64,000 nt of DNA from Raphanus sativus (Eukaryota; Streptophyta; Magnoliopsida; Brassicales; Brassicaceae), in NCBI RefSeq assembly GCF_000801105.2, contig NC_079514.1, positions 19,074,293 through 19,138,292 of the forward strand. The letters are read 5' to 3'. The notes beneath the pieces are model-generated. The model was given only the letters and a program-made list of their open reading frames with translations, had not been told where the DNA came from and ran no database searches. The position numbers and the translations under genes were made by a program. Positions 36,508 to 49,142 of this stretch are shown piece after piece (within the stretch, counting starts at the first letter, position 1; each line of letters starts with the position of its first letter).

Positions 36508-37264
36508 GCTTTAGAAAATTACTCAAAACTAAAGCCAATTCAATCACACAGCTCATAGCTAATGTCATTACTCGACATTGCTTATATAGAAATAATATAA
36601 CATTGTATTCCTAATTGTAAACACATAAATATTAGAGAAATTACATATAATGACTCAAATTATATATGAAATGACTAGAATAACTTATAAACTTTTGTAA
36701 TTACTACACTAACTCACATGAATAATGAAAATACTAAAAAAACCATCTTTCCTTTTCATATTCACAATTTTTTAAATAAAATAACTAATTAGATAATTTT
36801 TTTATTTTTTCCTCAAAAAAATTCCCTTTCTCTAGTTATCCTCTCCGACGAAAGAAACGTCGAAGACAAAGGAGGGTTCTCCTTCATTTCCGTCTCCGGC
36901 GAGTTCTCCTTCGTCACAGGCTTCTTCCGTTTCTCCAACTCGCCGTTGTCTGTCATACAAAAAGAACCCTAAATCCGATTTCATATTTGTCAAATCCACC
37001 TCTCAATCTAAGAAAATTGAACCTGTAAGTCCTAAATCAATGCAAATCTAATTTTTTGTTTCATGTTCTTATCATTCATTGTTGAAATGAGTGTTAGATA
37101 TCAAAAACCCGAAATCTCAATTTTCTCATCTATTTTCTTGCAGTATTGTGTTTCTCTACCTCGGGTTTATAGAGTTTGGTCATGAGTCCTTTTTTGTCCA
37201 ACGAGTTTGGTTATGAGTCATATTGTGTTTTTTCTCACTGTTTGATGTAGAGAACTTACTTTTT

Positions 37265-37938
37265 CAGCTATCGTTTCAGATACTCAAGCTGAGTGGTTTA
37301 TTGCTTTGAAGGTAATTGATGAGTTTTGTTATTAGGCGTTACTTAACTATTGAAATTGATTTGCTCTTGTTTGTGAATTACAGGGATGTTTCAGACAGAA
37401 CATATCTGGTGTTACTATTGATGCTTCTTTAGGAAAGGAAGCTTTGATTTACTCACTCAATGTGGTTGGTGTGTATGTTTGTTTCTGCTACGTGAATTAC
37501 AGGGATGTTTTAGAAAAACCAATGCCTCAAGGGGAGATTGCGTCTCATTCATTTGTATTGTCTGTATTATAATTCATAGCAGTGGCAGCTTTGTTTCAAG
37601 TAATTACATTGAAAACATTATGGTACAGGCAGACCCAATGAACATCTACTGTGTAGCTCTTGTTGTAGCATCACACGGAGCATTAGAGAAATGGGGCAGA
37701 AGAAGCAAGAGTTGAATACAGCGACTTCTCTGAGCTATGTGAAAATGGTGATGCAGTAAAGGAGGTTCAACAATCTCTTACTAAGGCGGCAAAGCTAGAA
37801 AAGTTTGAAATTCCAGCAAAGATAAGTTATTGCCGGAGCCGTAGACACCAGAGTCAGGACTAGTCACATCTGCTCTCAAGATAAAGAGGGAGCAAATAAA
37901 GGCCAAGTTCAAAGAGAACTCCGTAAGCTGTATGCCTA
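37265..37938 (+). pseudogene. Long-chain acyl-CoA synthetase fragments (LACS8-like)
   Basis: Four blocks in correct order. 37265-37311 reads VSDTQAEWFIALK with a GT donor. 37384-37465 reads GVTIDASLGKEALIYSLN. 37500-37540 reads DVLEKPMPQGEI. 37590-37938 reads SNYIENIMVQADPMNIYCVA and [13 protein letters not shown], then [52 protein letters not shown] and KFKE. This matches the peroxisome/ER-type plant LACS8/LACS9 group. Large internal segments, including the AMP-binding core, are absent and there are frame breaks. The exon order with introns retained indicates genomic capture rather than a retrocopy. Confidence 0.8.
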
Positions 37939-38161
37939 AAAAAGTCTTGTATATTACTTGTGAATTGTGAAAAACTTCATATACTTTGGTTTTGATTTTA
38001 CTTTCACTAACAAAGTTTGATCATGATGGGGTTCTCCCATTTTAATACAATAGTTTTCATTCCTACTTTATATCACAGAGCAATTTAAGAGAGTAAAATC
38101 ATTGTGGGTACTGAATCTAAAGATATGCAAGGAGATGATGAAGTAGTCACTATATATACCA

Positions 38162-38581
38162 TGAATTTGACCCGATTTTAGTCATGGTATATAGGAGTTT
38201 TAGGATATATTTATTATATTTTGGAGTCTAGATAGCATATTTACAGGTTCATGAGTGATTGGAGAGAAGATGATTTTTGGAGCATTTTGGAGCATTTTAG
38301 AGATTTCACCCGAGATGACCATATCGACCAACACTTGAGGTCGACATGGAGAGAAACATCGATCGATGCACGTCTTGTGACATCGATAGATGGAGAGCGC
38401 GCAGAAGTCCAGTTTGGTCACAACCGACTTGAAGTCCAAGACTCCATCTAATTACTGAAACACTCCTAAAGAGTTTTAACCTAATATTTACAATATTTAT
38501 ATCTTGCCTAAGTGTTAGAGGCAGAGAGAGAGAGAGCTTTTTAGGTTTTTCATACTTTTGATAGCAAACAGTTTACGGCTT

Positions 38582-38631
<50 letters not shown>

Positions 38632-39447
38632 TCTTGTACTTTACTACTTTCTATTCATCTATCTATTCTATGCAATTTTATTTAATGATTATGATGTTTT
38701 ACTTCGCTATGTCTCAGTAAACACTTTGTTAGGTTTAGGGTTCAAATAGGTTTTAAGGGATTAGCCCCAAATAGGAATACTTGAGTTGTGATATTCATCT
38801 TTGAAGATTGTTCTTAATGCTTGTCTTGGATTAGCTAACCTATACTTGAATAGTGGATATATCCTCTGATCTATCTTCTCTGAGTTAGGACTTGCTAGAA
38901 ACAAGCGAAAGCTGATTTAGCAACCCTAGTGAACTGTTATAAACCCGCGCATAAAGCTTACTAGAGGCGCGTCGATCGATTTTCCTATAGAGACATCGAT
39001 CGATTCTACGCAAAGCTATGTCGATCAATACATCCTCATAGACATTGATCGATGCTTTCCTGATTATTATATGCGCGCGTTGAATCATTGGATCTAGTAA
39101 TAGATAACCCAGAAAACGAGAGTGGTATCGGTTATTGTTACTGTTGGGTTCTTTAATATCATCCAAGCATCTCATATAAGCATTCATATCGTTATAATCA
39201 TGATAACCTGAATAAAAACCCTAAGTCTAACACCTTCATCATAACTGTTAAACCCCAAATCAATCAATTGTCTTGTTCACTTTTCTAAGTTTCATTGCAA
39301 TTTATAGTTTTCAATTCTTCAACCTAGCTTAGTTATAATAAGATTTAGTGTGTGCTTCAGCTGCCTGTGGATTTAATCCATAAATACTACAACTTGACTT
39401 CTTTTGATACAAGTAAAATTATTCTAGGATAATTTGAACACGCATCA
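38162..39447 (+). repeat. Solo LTR of the Athila-like family
   Basis: Starts TGAATTTGACCCGATTTTAG and ends TTTGAACACGCATCA. Aligns in inverted orientation with the LTR at 2443-3901, sharing ends, the GAATCCACA..GCTRAGGCACACACTA block and TCGATCGA clusters (38358-38366, 38972-39005). It is 1286 bp against 1459 bp. No internal region or PBS follows, so it is a solo LTR. A clean 5-bp target duplication is not evident. Confidence 0.75.
38525..38630. repeat. (GA)n microsatellite inside the solo LTR
   Basis: Two GA runs (about 38525-38536 and 38584-38628) within the LTR. Confidence 0.85.
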
Positions 39448-40475
39448 GTCACCATCAGTCGAATTGTGATAGTGAGCATTGACATTTGCTATTCGGGCCA
39501 GATGGTCCAGAATATATGGGAGTAATCATCAATCAAATAATTCTACAAATAATTATATCCAGTCATGCGACTGCGACAAGAGTTAGTGCAGCAGTTACTT
39601 TAGATATCAGGACACTCAAAGATCATTGTCCAAGTTCAGACACCTCAAAAGGCCAGGCTAGAGTTTTACTGCAGAATGAACGGAAGGGATTAAAAAATTA
39701 GTCTATATATGTAGACCTGAGACTTCAACTCTCTAAAACTCGGCAACAAAGGAAGCCATTTGAAATGATGATGGTTACAAAGGAAGCCAACTTGATAAGA
39801 AAGAAAGGAGGGATGGAAAAGACAACAATTACAAAAAATTAGACCTAATTCTGATCGGAATAACACTAACGTTAAACAAGATTCGAAATTAAGATAAACC
39901 GGGTTTAATTCAACCTTCAATTATGTTTGGTTTACACAAATCCAAATTTCTGTCAAAAAGTCTGCCACCACATAAAATAAAAAGCCTACTAACCATTTTA
40001 AGTTGGATATATAAATCTGCCATAAGAAAATAAGTCGAACATACAAAAATAAGCTGACCACAAAAATCGATCATCTAAAACAAATCTGCAACCTCATTCG
40101 TCAGACATAGTCCTAAAAATATGTTTTATATTCAAATCGTACAATTAACTCTTTTGTGGCAACAAATCTTGACACCACTTTAACGATAGATTTATTTTTC
40201 TAAACAGATTTTATAAACTGACTTATTACTCGATAGATTTTTTTTTTTTGAAAATAAATCGGCTGACGATCAAATGCTAAGGGTACTTTGGTAATCTTTT
40301 TTGTTATAACTATGGACAATGCCAATTTCGACCATAAATTCTAATAATTTTCAAAAAATATGAGTCATTCTAGTAATAACACAATTAATTTGAGTCATTT
40401 TAGTAAACTTCCCTAAATATTATGATCCTTATCTCTTATAATCAAAATCTAACTAGGAATAGGTGTGCTTGCTCC

Positions 40476-40875
40476 TTAAGCTATCTTCAAGCTTATCTCA
40501 ACATTCTTTCCTTTAAGCTTGATCTCATTTTTACTCACATTTTTAACGTCAATAAGAATTATCATCTCCTTGAATTTGATCTTTGCAAACGCCTTGGTTA
40601 GTATGTCAGCTTCCTGCTCATTGTCGGGCACATGTTCCACTACTTCAACTTGATCATTCTCACACATTCTCTAATGAAGTGGAACCTTCTATGATGTGTT
40701 TATTCCGACCGTGAAATACATGATTTCTAGTAAGCCCAATTTCAGACTTATTATCAACCCGTATAGTTACCTTCTTGCACTCATTGCCCATGAACTTGGC
40801 CTCGCAGGATGACAATGCAACGATCTCTTATTTCTGGGAGCACCATGTTATTGGACTACCAATTAAATAGAACAC
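40476..40875 (-). pseudogene. Copia polyprotein C-terminus (RNase H end)
   Basis: Minus strand reads YLIGSPITWCSQKEIVALSS then CEAKFMGNECKKVTIRVDNK and HVFHGRNKHI, followed after a stop and frame change by VEVVEHVPDNEQEADILTKA. These are the standard C-terminal motifs of Ty1/copia pol. Stops and a missing segment between the blocks make it non-functional. Confidence 0.8.
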
Positions 40876-41076
40876 ATGGCCATTACTCAAAACTAAAGCC
40901 TTTCAATCACACAACTCATAGCTAATGTCATTACTCGCCATTGCTTATATAGAGATAATATAACTTCCTATTCCTAATGGTAAACACATAAATATTATGA
41001 TCCTTAACTCTTAGGATCACAATCTAACTAGGAATAGATTTACTTGCTCTTTAAGGTATCTTCAAGCTTATCTCAA

Positions 41077-42751
41077 CACACGCTCACCTCGGAAATGAAA
41101 AAGAAGCCAGAACCACATGATCAACACACAGATTCAGGACGTAGACCATAACATCCATCCTCATAAATATTAGAAACTTTGATTAGAACTCTAAGGACCT
41201 TTATAAAAAGGAGTTAAACTAGAAGATTAAACTCAGATCACAGGAAAACAAAAAGAATCAAACTTGAAAGAGAAACTTAGACAAGTTTGTATACAGAACC
41301 ACATGATCAACACACAAATCTTTTGTAAACAGAATAATGACCCAATTACATGCATCATTATGTAAACTAATTATTCTTTTTTAAATCCGCAGTTGTTTTG
41401 GCAAAGCCTTATGAACTTTCATATTACAATTTCCTCGTGGATATCATAGATTTCTGATTTTCTTTTGTTCCCAATAAATTTTCTCATTGCAAAAAGTTTT
41501 TAAAAAAATATATATATTTTTCCTGCTACTTCAATAACCTCTTCATATGTTTTTATCATCATTTTGGACTTCTCTAGAAATTCTGGAAATTTTTTATTTT
41601 TCCTTTTTATATGGAATGTTATTCTTTCCTCAGACAGATAACTCAAAATCCGACCATCCTCTCAAAATTGTATCCATTAACCTTTGCCAAACCAAATTTG
41701 ACTTTTATTTTAATAATTGTAATAAAAAATTGAATCTCAATTATAAATGACTATTTTATATTTTAAAATTTTGAATAAAATTAATTAAATAAAAATTACT
41801 GTAAAAATATTTTTAAAAGTTATTATGTCTACACATTACGCAGAAAAACATGTAATATCTCTTTAGAAGATTAGTTGGACTTCGGATCAAATACCTTTCA
41901 GTTAATAATAATAAATTATTTGTCTACTAAAAATAGTACCAAACATAGCATCCAGGCCTGGTCATGTGCATGGGCCATTACGGTTTTAAACTTTTTATAG
42001 TCTAGATAAATGCTCCAATTTTTTCAAAATTATCTGTTTGAAGATATGAGTTACGTTTTTTCTTTAATTTCAAGACCCAAATTATTTTTGAGAGGGCCAG
42101 TTAAAACTGAAGAAAAAAAGTTCTGAAAATGGGTTTCACTGAATTATTTTACTGAACTGAAGATTTGTTTTATAGTTTGTTTTTGGACCAAAATTCATTT
42201 ATGGCCTCAGAAGAGGTGTTCTTAAAGGAGGAGAGTTTTTGCTAGGCCTAAGATTTATTATCTGGGATTTGGATTCAATTTGTGATATATTCTGGATCCG
42301 TTCCGAAAATAAAATATCCGGAGCATAAGCATCCGAATCAGGATAGTAAATTTCAAAAATATATAAAAAGTTTATTTTATTAATAATTATATTTGATATA
42401 TTAATATTTATTCATAAAATTATTTTTATAATACTATATTTTACTTTTAAAAATATTATATTCATATTTATATTTATAAATCTTATATAAATATTTAATT
42501 TATGTATTATTTTAGAATTTTAATATATTTTAAAATATTATTTTTACGAATCCGGATCCGAATGTCCGCAGATAATATGATATATGAATGGATATCCAGA
42601 ATCTAGATATCCAGAAGTTCTGAATCCGGATCCAAATACTAAATCTACCGAACTGACAAATCCGAATCTGAATTTGGATATCCCAAATTTCTTGGATATT
42701 CGGAACCATTCCAGCTCTAGTTTTTGCGTTGTTGCCTTCTACGTTGTTGTA
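41077..42751. other. Intergenic, low-complexity segment at 42260-42720
   Basis: A 25-bp sequence containing CAGAACCACATGATCAACAC occurs at 41107 and 41298. From 42260, quasi-repeated ATCCGGATCCGAAT-type sequence is typical filler of Brassicaceae repeats. No gene. Confidence 0.4.
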
Positions 42752-44912
42752 TCAATACTATTAAAAGGAAAGAAGTTTTAATAAATCTACTTTAAAAAAG
42801 TTTTTTGGACCCTTTCTTTTAGCTAATAATATTTTGGTCTTACCATAATATTTAACTAACAACATGTGCCTAAAATTTCTCTAACAAACATTTAGTAATA
42901 CATTTATTTATTTGGCCACATTATTTTGTACATGGAACAAATTTATACGACATATATACTTTTCTTTATTAGACCATATCATTTTATATACAAAAATGAT
43001 ATAGCACACATACTTAATTATATTCTTCTCTAAACGTATCTCATTAATCTTATAGTCAATACATGACTCAGTTCTCCAATATAAATAAACTATACCAATC
43101 TCTGATCCACCAATTATGTAACAATACACTCCATCTTTTCTATACTTATGTCTTAAATTATGAAAAAAACTCCTTCGTATATTTGCCAAGAATATATCTT
43201 ATTTCTATAAGTATATAATTCTTTTAATCAAAATTTACATATCCTTATACTTCTAACCTATTATCAAAACCAAGATATAGTATATATTGTTACAAAAAAA
43301 TTAAACAAAAATAGTATACTATATATATGCTATTTAAATTCAATAACTTATCAACTTTAACAGATTTCAAAACTCATTTAAAAATTAACATATACCATAC
43401 GTCATACTAAACCATGTCATCTTACATTATATATTTCCAAATATTTACAAAATCAAATCTAATAAAGCAAACCATCTGTTAAAAATTATATATTTTACTT
43501 AAATTATTTTATATACAAAGTATTTATAGTAAATTTGGTATTTGATATTTTTTTAAAAACCTTACAAATTTATACTATTGAATTAGTCAAAAATATTTCA
43601 AGTAAATTTGAAGTCTCATCATCTTAACAAATGTAATTCTTATAAGATGCACACAACATATAACGAGAGAGAGTAGATCTTGGCATTGAGTCTTCGGATC
43701 GGGTACAGATCAATTCATTTTAGGTCCTAAATATTTGGACATAACTATGTATTTAATTTTTTTCTGGTTTAAGTCCGGGTTGGTTCTTTACGGGTCTTGA
43801 TCGGTTTGGATCCATAATTCAAATACCTGCAAAATACATGTAATTTTTGGGTACATAACAGGTCCGGGTTAATTTAGGTTTTTAGGACTCGAAAAATACT
43901 TGAAATACCTGAAAATCCAAAAAATACTGAGACACGGAAAATATCCAAAAACCCAAGTAAATACGCTAAAATTATTAAAATACCAGAAAGATCCAAAAAA
44001 TTTCCTGAAATACGACCCGAAGAATCAGAAATTACCAAAAGAATTTCCAAATACCCAATATAGTTTAAAAAACATTAAAATTTTACTCGGGTTAACATAA
44101 AACAAAAATCGAAATAATGAACCCAAAACTTAAAAAAGTTATTTGTAATACCAAAAACATATCTAAAATACTCGAATATATTTAATATATACAAAATTAC
44201 TTGGGTACTCGGTCAAGTCTTGGTTAGGATATTGATTCAAAAAGGGACCTACGGATCCAAATAAATATTGAATATGTACTTTGCCCTGGATTTGAACCCA
44301 AACTGCACCAACATTTCCATATCAATTTCAGATTTGTTTCATGGATCTAGTAAAATATTTATGCCTAAGTGAGAGAGAAAATTACATATCATTGAGCCGG
44401 TCACCAGTGGCTTCCTCACTATCCATATCCAGTTCATCCTTCAGAACTGCTCACGAATTGGATTCGAACCAATCAAGCGCGATATCCATGTCTACTCACT
44501 TTCTTACCGTCCCTTGCTATTTTCAAGTTCAAGGTTTGACTGGTATGGAAAGAACCTCTCCCTTCTCCCATAGTTTTTTTAGGCCAAGAGGTTGATACCG
44601 AAATCTCGAAAAAATTGGATATCCGGAACTTACCATTTGTGAAAAAGGGGGGGGGGGTTGTGTAATACCACCCCTGCTAAAAAAAAGTCAAAGAAACGGC
44701 AGCGATTTAAATCAAGATTCCTACATAAGAATTTACATAAAAAATATAAATAAACTAATTCATAAATTATATAATTTTAAATAAATTCTCTTCTTCGATA
44801 TAATATGAATTTGTAACATAATAATGTACGATAATTTTATAATACTAATTCACAATCTTTGTTTACAATCCAAAGAAAAATCCGCACTTTTGAAGCGCGG
44901 GGCAAAATCTAG
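42752..44912 (+). mobile_element. Non-autonomous Helitron
   Basis: Begins TCAATACTATTAAAAGG at 42752 after A. Ends with a GC-rich region TCCGCACTTTTGAAGCGCGG then GGCAAAATCTAG at 44912 before T. Length 2161 bp. Interior is AT-rich with CCGAAAATACC-type quasi-repeats (43860-44330) and a non-repetitive insert at 44380-44600. No Rep/helicase. It is a sibling of the 15012-16113 element by terminal sequence. Confidence 0.8.
44380..44600. other. Foreign-looking GC-richer insert inside the Helitron
   Basis: About 220 bp with normal base composition inside an AT-rich Helitron, including GAATTGGATTCGAACCAATC, which resembles a tRNA T-arm. It could be an organelle-derived or captured host fragment. 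I cannot place it from memory. Confidence 0.3.
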
Positions 44913-45806
44913 TTTTGCATTAAAGAAAGACGATAGAAGTTTCAGGGAACAACTGAAAACGATACGATAGAACTTTCAGGGACAATTTAAAACGAAAAGA
45001 AACACATCCTACCCTTTAGTATTTGGTCTTATATAATATAGCTTCAAGTCCTCAACTACTCAAAAAGACAAAAAAAAAGTTATCAACTAAGGTGTTATAT
45101 AATTAAATTCGGTGGCCTCTACTTGTTGTATAATACTAGCATATAAATGTGTTGGCTGTTAAGCGGGTCTTTTATAATCTCATTATCCCACTAGGAAAAT
45201 TCCATGAAATTTACTAGAAAGTTGTTGGATATTCTTTAGGAAAATGCGTCACAGCAGGAGGGGAAACAAAAATCAAAACCGACAGTCAAGTTCTATAAAA
45301 AAGAATCTTTTATCAAAAAAAAAAGTTCTATAAAAAACCAAACAAAAACTTGAACGTTGGTTTTGGTTTTTAAAAAGAGTTGATTTGCCAACTAACCAAT
45401 TTTTTTTGTGCAACAACCAACTAACCAACTTTTCATTAGAATTAAGGAATATAAAATTAATTTTAACATAATTAAATCAATGACAATTTCACAAATATTA
45501 TCTGGTATAATTATCTTTTTTCCTAAATCAATAACATTTTCAGCCCATAAAACAAGTCACCAAACCGAGGATTAGAACATCCAAATTAGTAGATATATTT
45601 TTTAAAAAAATTATTAATATCAATATACAAATAATGTTTTAGTAGAAAAGGCTTCGAAATTGATTATTTTAACACGCTCGTGGATCAAATTTTAGTTTTC
45701 ACTGAATCCAATTTGAAAAATTCCAAAATTATAAAAAAAAAACTTTAGATCTTTGTTTGATTTACAAAGGCTAATAAATGCAAGCGATAATACATGGAAG
45801 ACATCA
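44913..45806. other. Intergenic, no gene recognised
   Basis: AT-rich, with a GATAGAACTTTCAGGGA sequence repeated at 44930-44985. Nothing else supported. Confidence 0.4.
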
Positions 45807-46574
45807 TTTTTAAATGGGAGAATTGGAAAAATGGGACACTTTGAACTTTTGTTTGTCACAATAAGACTTTTCATACTTTTGGCAATTTTGGACATATTTT
45901 ACCCTTGTTTTATGAGAAAAATAGTAAATAGAATTTTAAAAATATAAAAAAATATGAAAACTATAGAAAACATAAGTATGACAATATATAAGTTTAATTT
46001 TTTTTTAAAAAAAATTTGAATCATATTTTATTTTATCTTCTGGCTACAGTTAGAATACTCATTTTGGCAGTCTACTTAGTTTATAGTTCGAATTCTAAAT
46101 TTAAAACACTGATATATCTAGGCTATATATCGTAGTATAACATTTCTTCTATACCGTGGCAAAGATAGAATCAACTACGCTATAATCAAGAAAGATGGCT
46201 TTGGTGTACCTTCAGCTAGAAAACGAGATATAACCACAACTCAATCACAGAGCTCGGTTACATTATGTGTCATAATCTGTTATACCTTTTACCTTATATG
46301 ACGCCTGAAGGTAGAATACAGTTCTCACCTATTATACGGTGTTCTGGGTAGATAGTATACGTATTCTAGGCAAATCGTGAAAATATGGAAACTTCCATTT
46401 TCGGTTACAGAAGTTTCCTAAATCTAAACTAAATCTACCCTAAATCTTTCAAAAAATATTTTCTCCTAAAATCACGTTCTTCTTCTCCTCCCACGATCTT
46501 TCTTTCTCATAGTTTGCTTTCTCTCTTCTTCATCCACAAAATCATCTCTTCTCTCCATCAATACATCATACATC

Positions 46575-48959
46575 ATGGTTCTAATCTATGTTAAATCCGG
46601 GGAATGGGTGTCTGATTTCAGTGAAGAGTGGAGTTTCGTGGTAGAGAAAGCAAGGGGTGGTCGAATGGTAACATTAGAAACTACTACTCCATTGGTGGTG
46701 GTCAAGAGGATCGTGTGTGAGGATTATGGGTTGGACCATATTGCTGTTAATGCCGAGTTCAGTTACTCGATAGTGAATCAAAGAGGGAATCCTCCAATTT
46801 TTATCACCAATGATCGCCAATCATCTAATTTTGTGGCTTATGCGAAGAGGGATTCATCTACTACCTTGTGCGTCACGTTCTCTGGTTCTGGCGTAAATAA
46901 AAACGAACGGATCAATATTGATTTGAATAAGGAGCCGTGTGATTCAAGTAATGTTGAGGATGAAGAAGTTGTGGAGATAAATGGAGCCGCGTTTGTGAAG
47001 CCGTCAAAGGAGTCTTGTGGTAGAAAGAAGGATCATGTCGCCGCTGATGGTTGCCGTGATGCTGGTTTAAGGAGTCAAAAAATTGGAGATTCTCAAAATA
47101 ATGGAGATACTGAAAAGTCTGGTCGAGAGTGGAGAGGAGATTTTGTGAAGAAGAATCAACTTTTCAAGAGTAAAGAGGTTCTGAAGGCAACAATGGAAAT
47201 TTTGGCGATGAAGAATAATTTCGATTACACTGTTATCAAATCCACGAGAAAATGGTGGTATTGCCGATGTAAGGATGCATTATGCAATTGTAGTGTGCGT
47301 GCAGAAGGTCTGGACGGGTCTGCATATTTCATGATCAACCGGTGTGAGGAACGACATTCATGTGCACCTTCAAAGAAAAGCAATTTCGGAAAAACAGCAT
47401 CTGCAAGAACAATTGGGAAACTAATACAACATCGATACGGTGATGCCAACGATGGCCCAAAACCAAATGACATCATTGACTTTATGAGATTGGACCATAG
47501 TTGTGAGATTACTTATGGGCACGCTTGGGAAGCTCGGGAGTTTGCTATTGCAGCTGCTAGAGGTATACCAGATCGCAGTTATGCTAAAATACCATCGTAT
47601 TTGCATATGCTTAAAGAAGCTAATCCTGGTACGCATACTCACTATGAAATTAATGACAAGGGGAGATTCATGTATCTATTTATGGCATTTGGGCAATCAG
47701 TTAGAGGATACTACAATGCAATGCGAAGGGTGATTGTTGTTGATGGAACTTTTCTGAAAAAATAAATACAGAGGAGTTCTACTTGTTGCTACTGCTGTAG
47801 ATGGTAACTCTAACTTGTATCCGATTGCATTTGGAGTTGTTGATTCAGAGAATGATGATTCATGGGGTTGGTTCTTCAGGCAGTTGAAAGTGGTTATTGC
47901 TGACTGTCAAGACTTGGCTTTTGTCTCAGATAGAAATTCATCTATTGCTAAAGCGATTGGGACTGTCTACCCGCGATCAGCACATGGAATATGCATTCAT
48001 CACTTGTTGACCAATGTGGTTGCATTTTTCAAGACAAAAGGGTTCACTGCCTTGGTTGAAAAGGCTTCACGGGCATATAGGTTCACTGAATTTGAGGAAC
48101 ATATGACCCAAATTTTTGATATGAGTCCTGAGCTTGGAAGATATCTACAGGAGGCTGATGTGCGCAAATGGGCTCGTTCTCTGTTCCCTGGATCCAGGTA
48201 CGACATTAGGACCACAAACCCTGCAGAGTCAATAAATTCAGTCTTGAGAGTACCTAGAGAATATCCGGTTATTCCTTTGCTAGATAGTATAAGAGAACTG
48301 TTGACTCGATGGTTCTATGAGCGTCGCCTGGTAAGCTCTAAGCATCTTGATCCTTTAACCGCTGAGGTAGAGAAAAAGATAGATAGGAGAATTGTGAAGG
48401 CAAAGGGGTTTAAGGTTTACAAGACTGACAACGTCAAATCGGTGGTGAAAGGAGACATATATGATTGTCATGTTGATTTGGAAAGAAGAACATGCACATG
48501 TGGGAAGTACGATATAGGAAAAATTCCTTGCCGACACGCCATTCCAGCAATTTATTCACGAGGTATGGAAGTATAAACACATTAACTTGGGACCTATTTA
48601 TCTGTATATAGACTCCAATAATTCACATTCTTGTTCACACAGGTTTGGAAGTACACAGATTTACCGACGCCTTCTACAGCACTACAGCGTGGAGAACCGC
48701 ATATGAGGAAAGCATTAACCCAATAGCAGTTCCACAATCTGAATGGAAGGTCCCAGCTGAGGTTAAACTTGCCAAGATTTTACCACCAGAGACAAGAAAG
48801 AGTGCTGGTCGACTAGTAAAGAGAAGGCATGAATCAGTAGAAGACAAGATAAAATCTTCTCAAGGATCAAGAATGAATAAAAAGCACAAGTGCAGCCGCT
48901 GTGGTAACAAAGGACACAAGAGAGGGACATGCGATTTACCCATTGGAATGGAAGTATAA
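46575..48959 (+). pseudogene. MURA-like Mutator transposase, single-base frameshift
   Basis: Starts at ATG 46575. An N-terminal MuDR-type domain is followed by the Mutator DNA-binding domain (about residues 200-270, with C-R-C-K and Cys/His zinc ligands, CRCKDALCNCSVRAEG). The MULE catalytic domain begins at VVDGTFLK (first Asp). An A-run at 47757-47762 has one base too many and puts a TAA in frame at 47763. The next frame continues at once with LLVATAVDGNSNLYPIAFG, VSDRNSSIAKAI (second Asp region) and NPAESINSVL. A SWIM zinc finger follows (CTCGKYDIGKIPCRH). A GT-AG intron (48563-48642) leads to exon 2, which ends with a zinc knuckle CSRCGNKGHKRGTC. Apart from this one base the gene looks complete. 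A homopolymer sequencing error is possible. Confidence 0.88.
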
Positions 48960-49142
48960 ACACATTGACTTGTTATGTTTCTGTGTTTTTTTCTTATTAA
49001 TATTCTGTGGAACAACATATTTTGCAATTTGGTGTTTGCTAAACTCTTGAGACAAATCGATCTATGTTACTGACAATTTGGTTCTAGTAGATGATAATCA
49101 ACAAACAACACAAGAACAAAAACATAGTCTTAAACTTCAAGA
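48960..49142. other. Spacer between convergent transposase and GRF genes
   Basis: The two 3' ends converge. GGAAGTATAAACACATTRACTTG occurs both here (48949) and in the transposase intron (48568). Confidence 0.5.

Larger units (their letters stand above)
36635..40413. mobile_element. Pack-MULE (Mutator-like element) with LACS-like cargo
   Basis: Flanked by a perfect 9-bp target duplication TAAATATTA (36626-36634 and 40414-40422). The ends are inverted repeats: left GAGAAATTACATATAATGAC then TCAAATTA and ATGACTAGAATAAC; right, other strand, GGGAAGTTTACTAAAATGAC then TCAAATTA and TTACTAGAATGAC. Length 3779 bp, no transposase. It carries fragments of a long-chain acyl-CoA synthetase gene (37265-37938) and has itself been hit by an LTR element (38162-39447). 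The sister copia LTR at 40982-41012 shows the uninterrupted target. Confidence 0.85.
36508..41076 (-). mobile_element. Ty1/copia relic, split by a Pack-MULE
   Basis: Minus-strand order: one LTR at about 41076-40880, internal pol C-terminus at 40875-40476, then the second LTR whose two halves lie at 40502-40414 and 36634-36508. Both LTR copies start TGTTGAGATAAGCTTGAAG and are about 200 bp once joined. The relic has lost nearly all of its interior (LTR joined directly to the RNase H end). The Pack-MULE at 36635-40413 sits inside the second LTR. Confidence 0.75.

Noticed and set aside
38157..39452. Intact target duplication around the solo LTR
   Set aside because: The five bases on each side (TACCA and GTCAC) do not match, so no duplication is claimed.
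44450..44475. tRNA T-arm
   Set aside because: Only the T-arm-like hairpin is seen. No D-arm, anticodon arm or acceptor stem at the right spacing.
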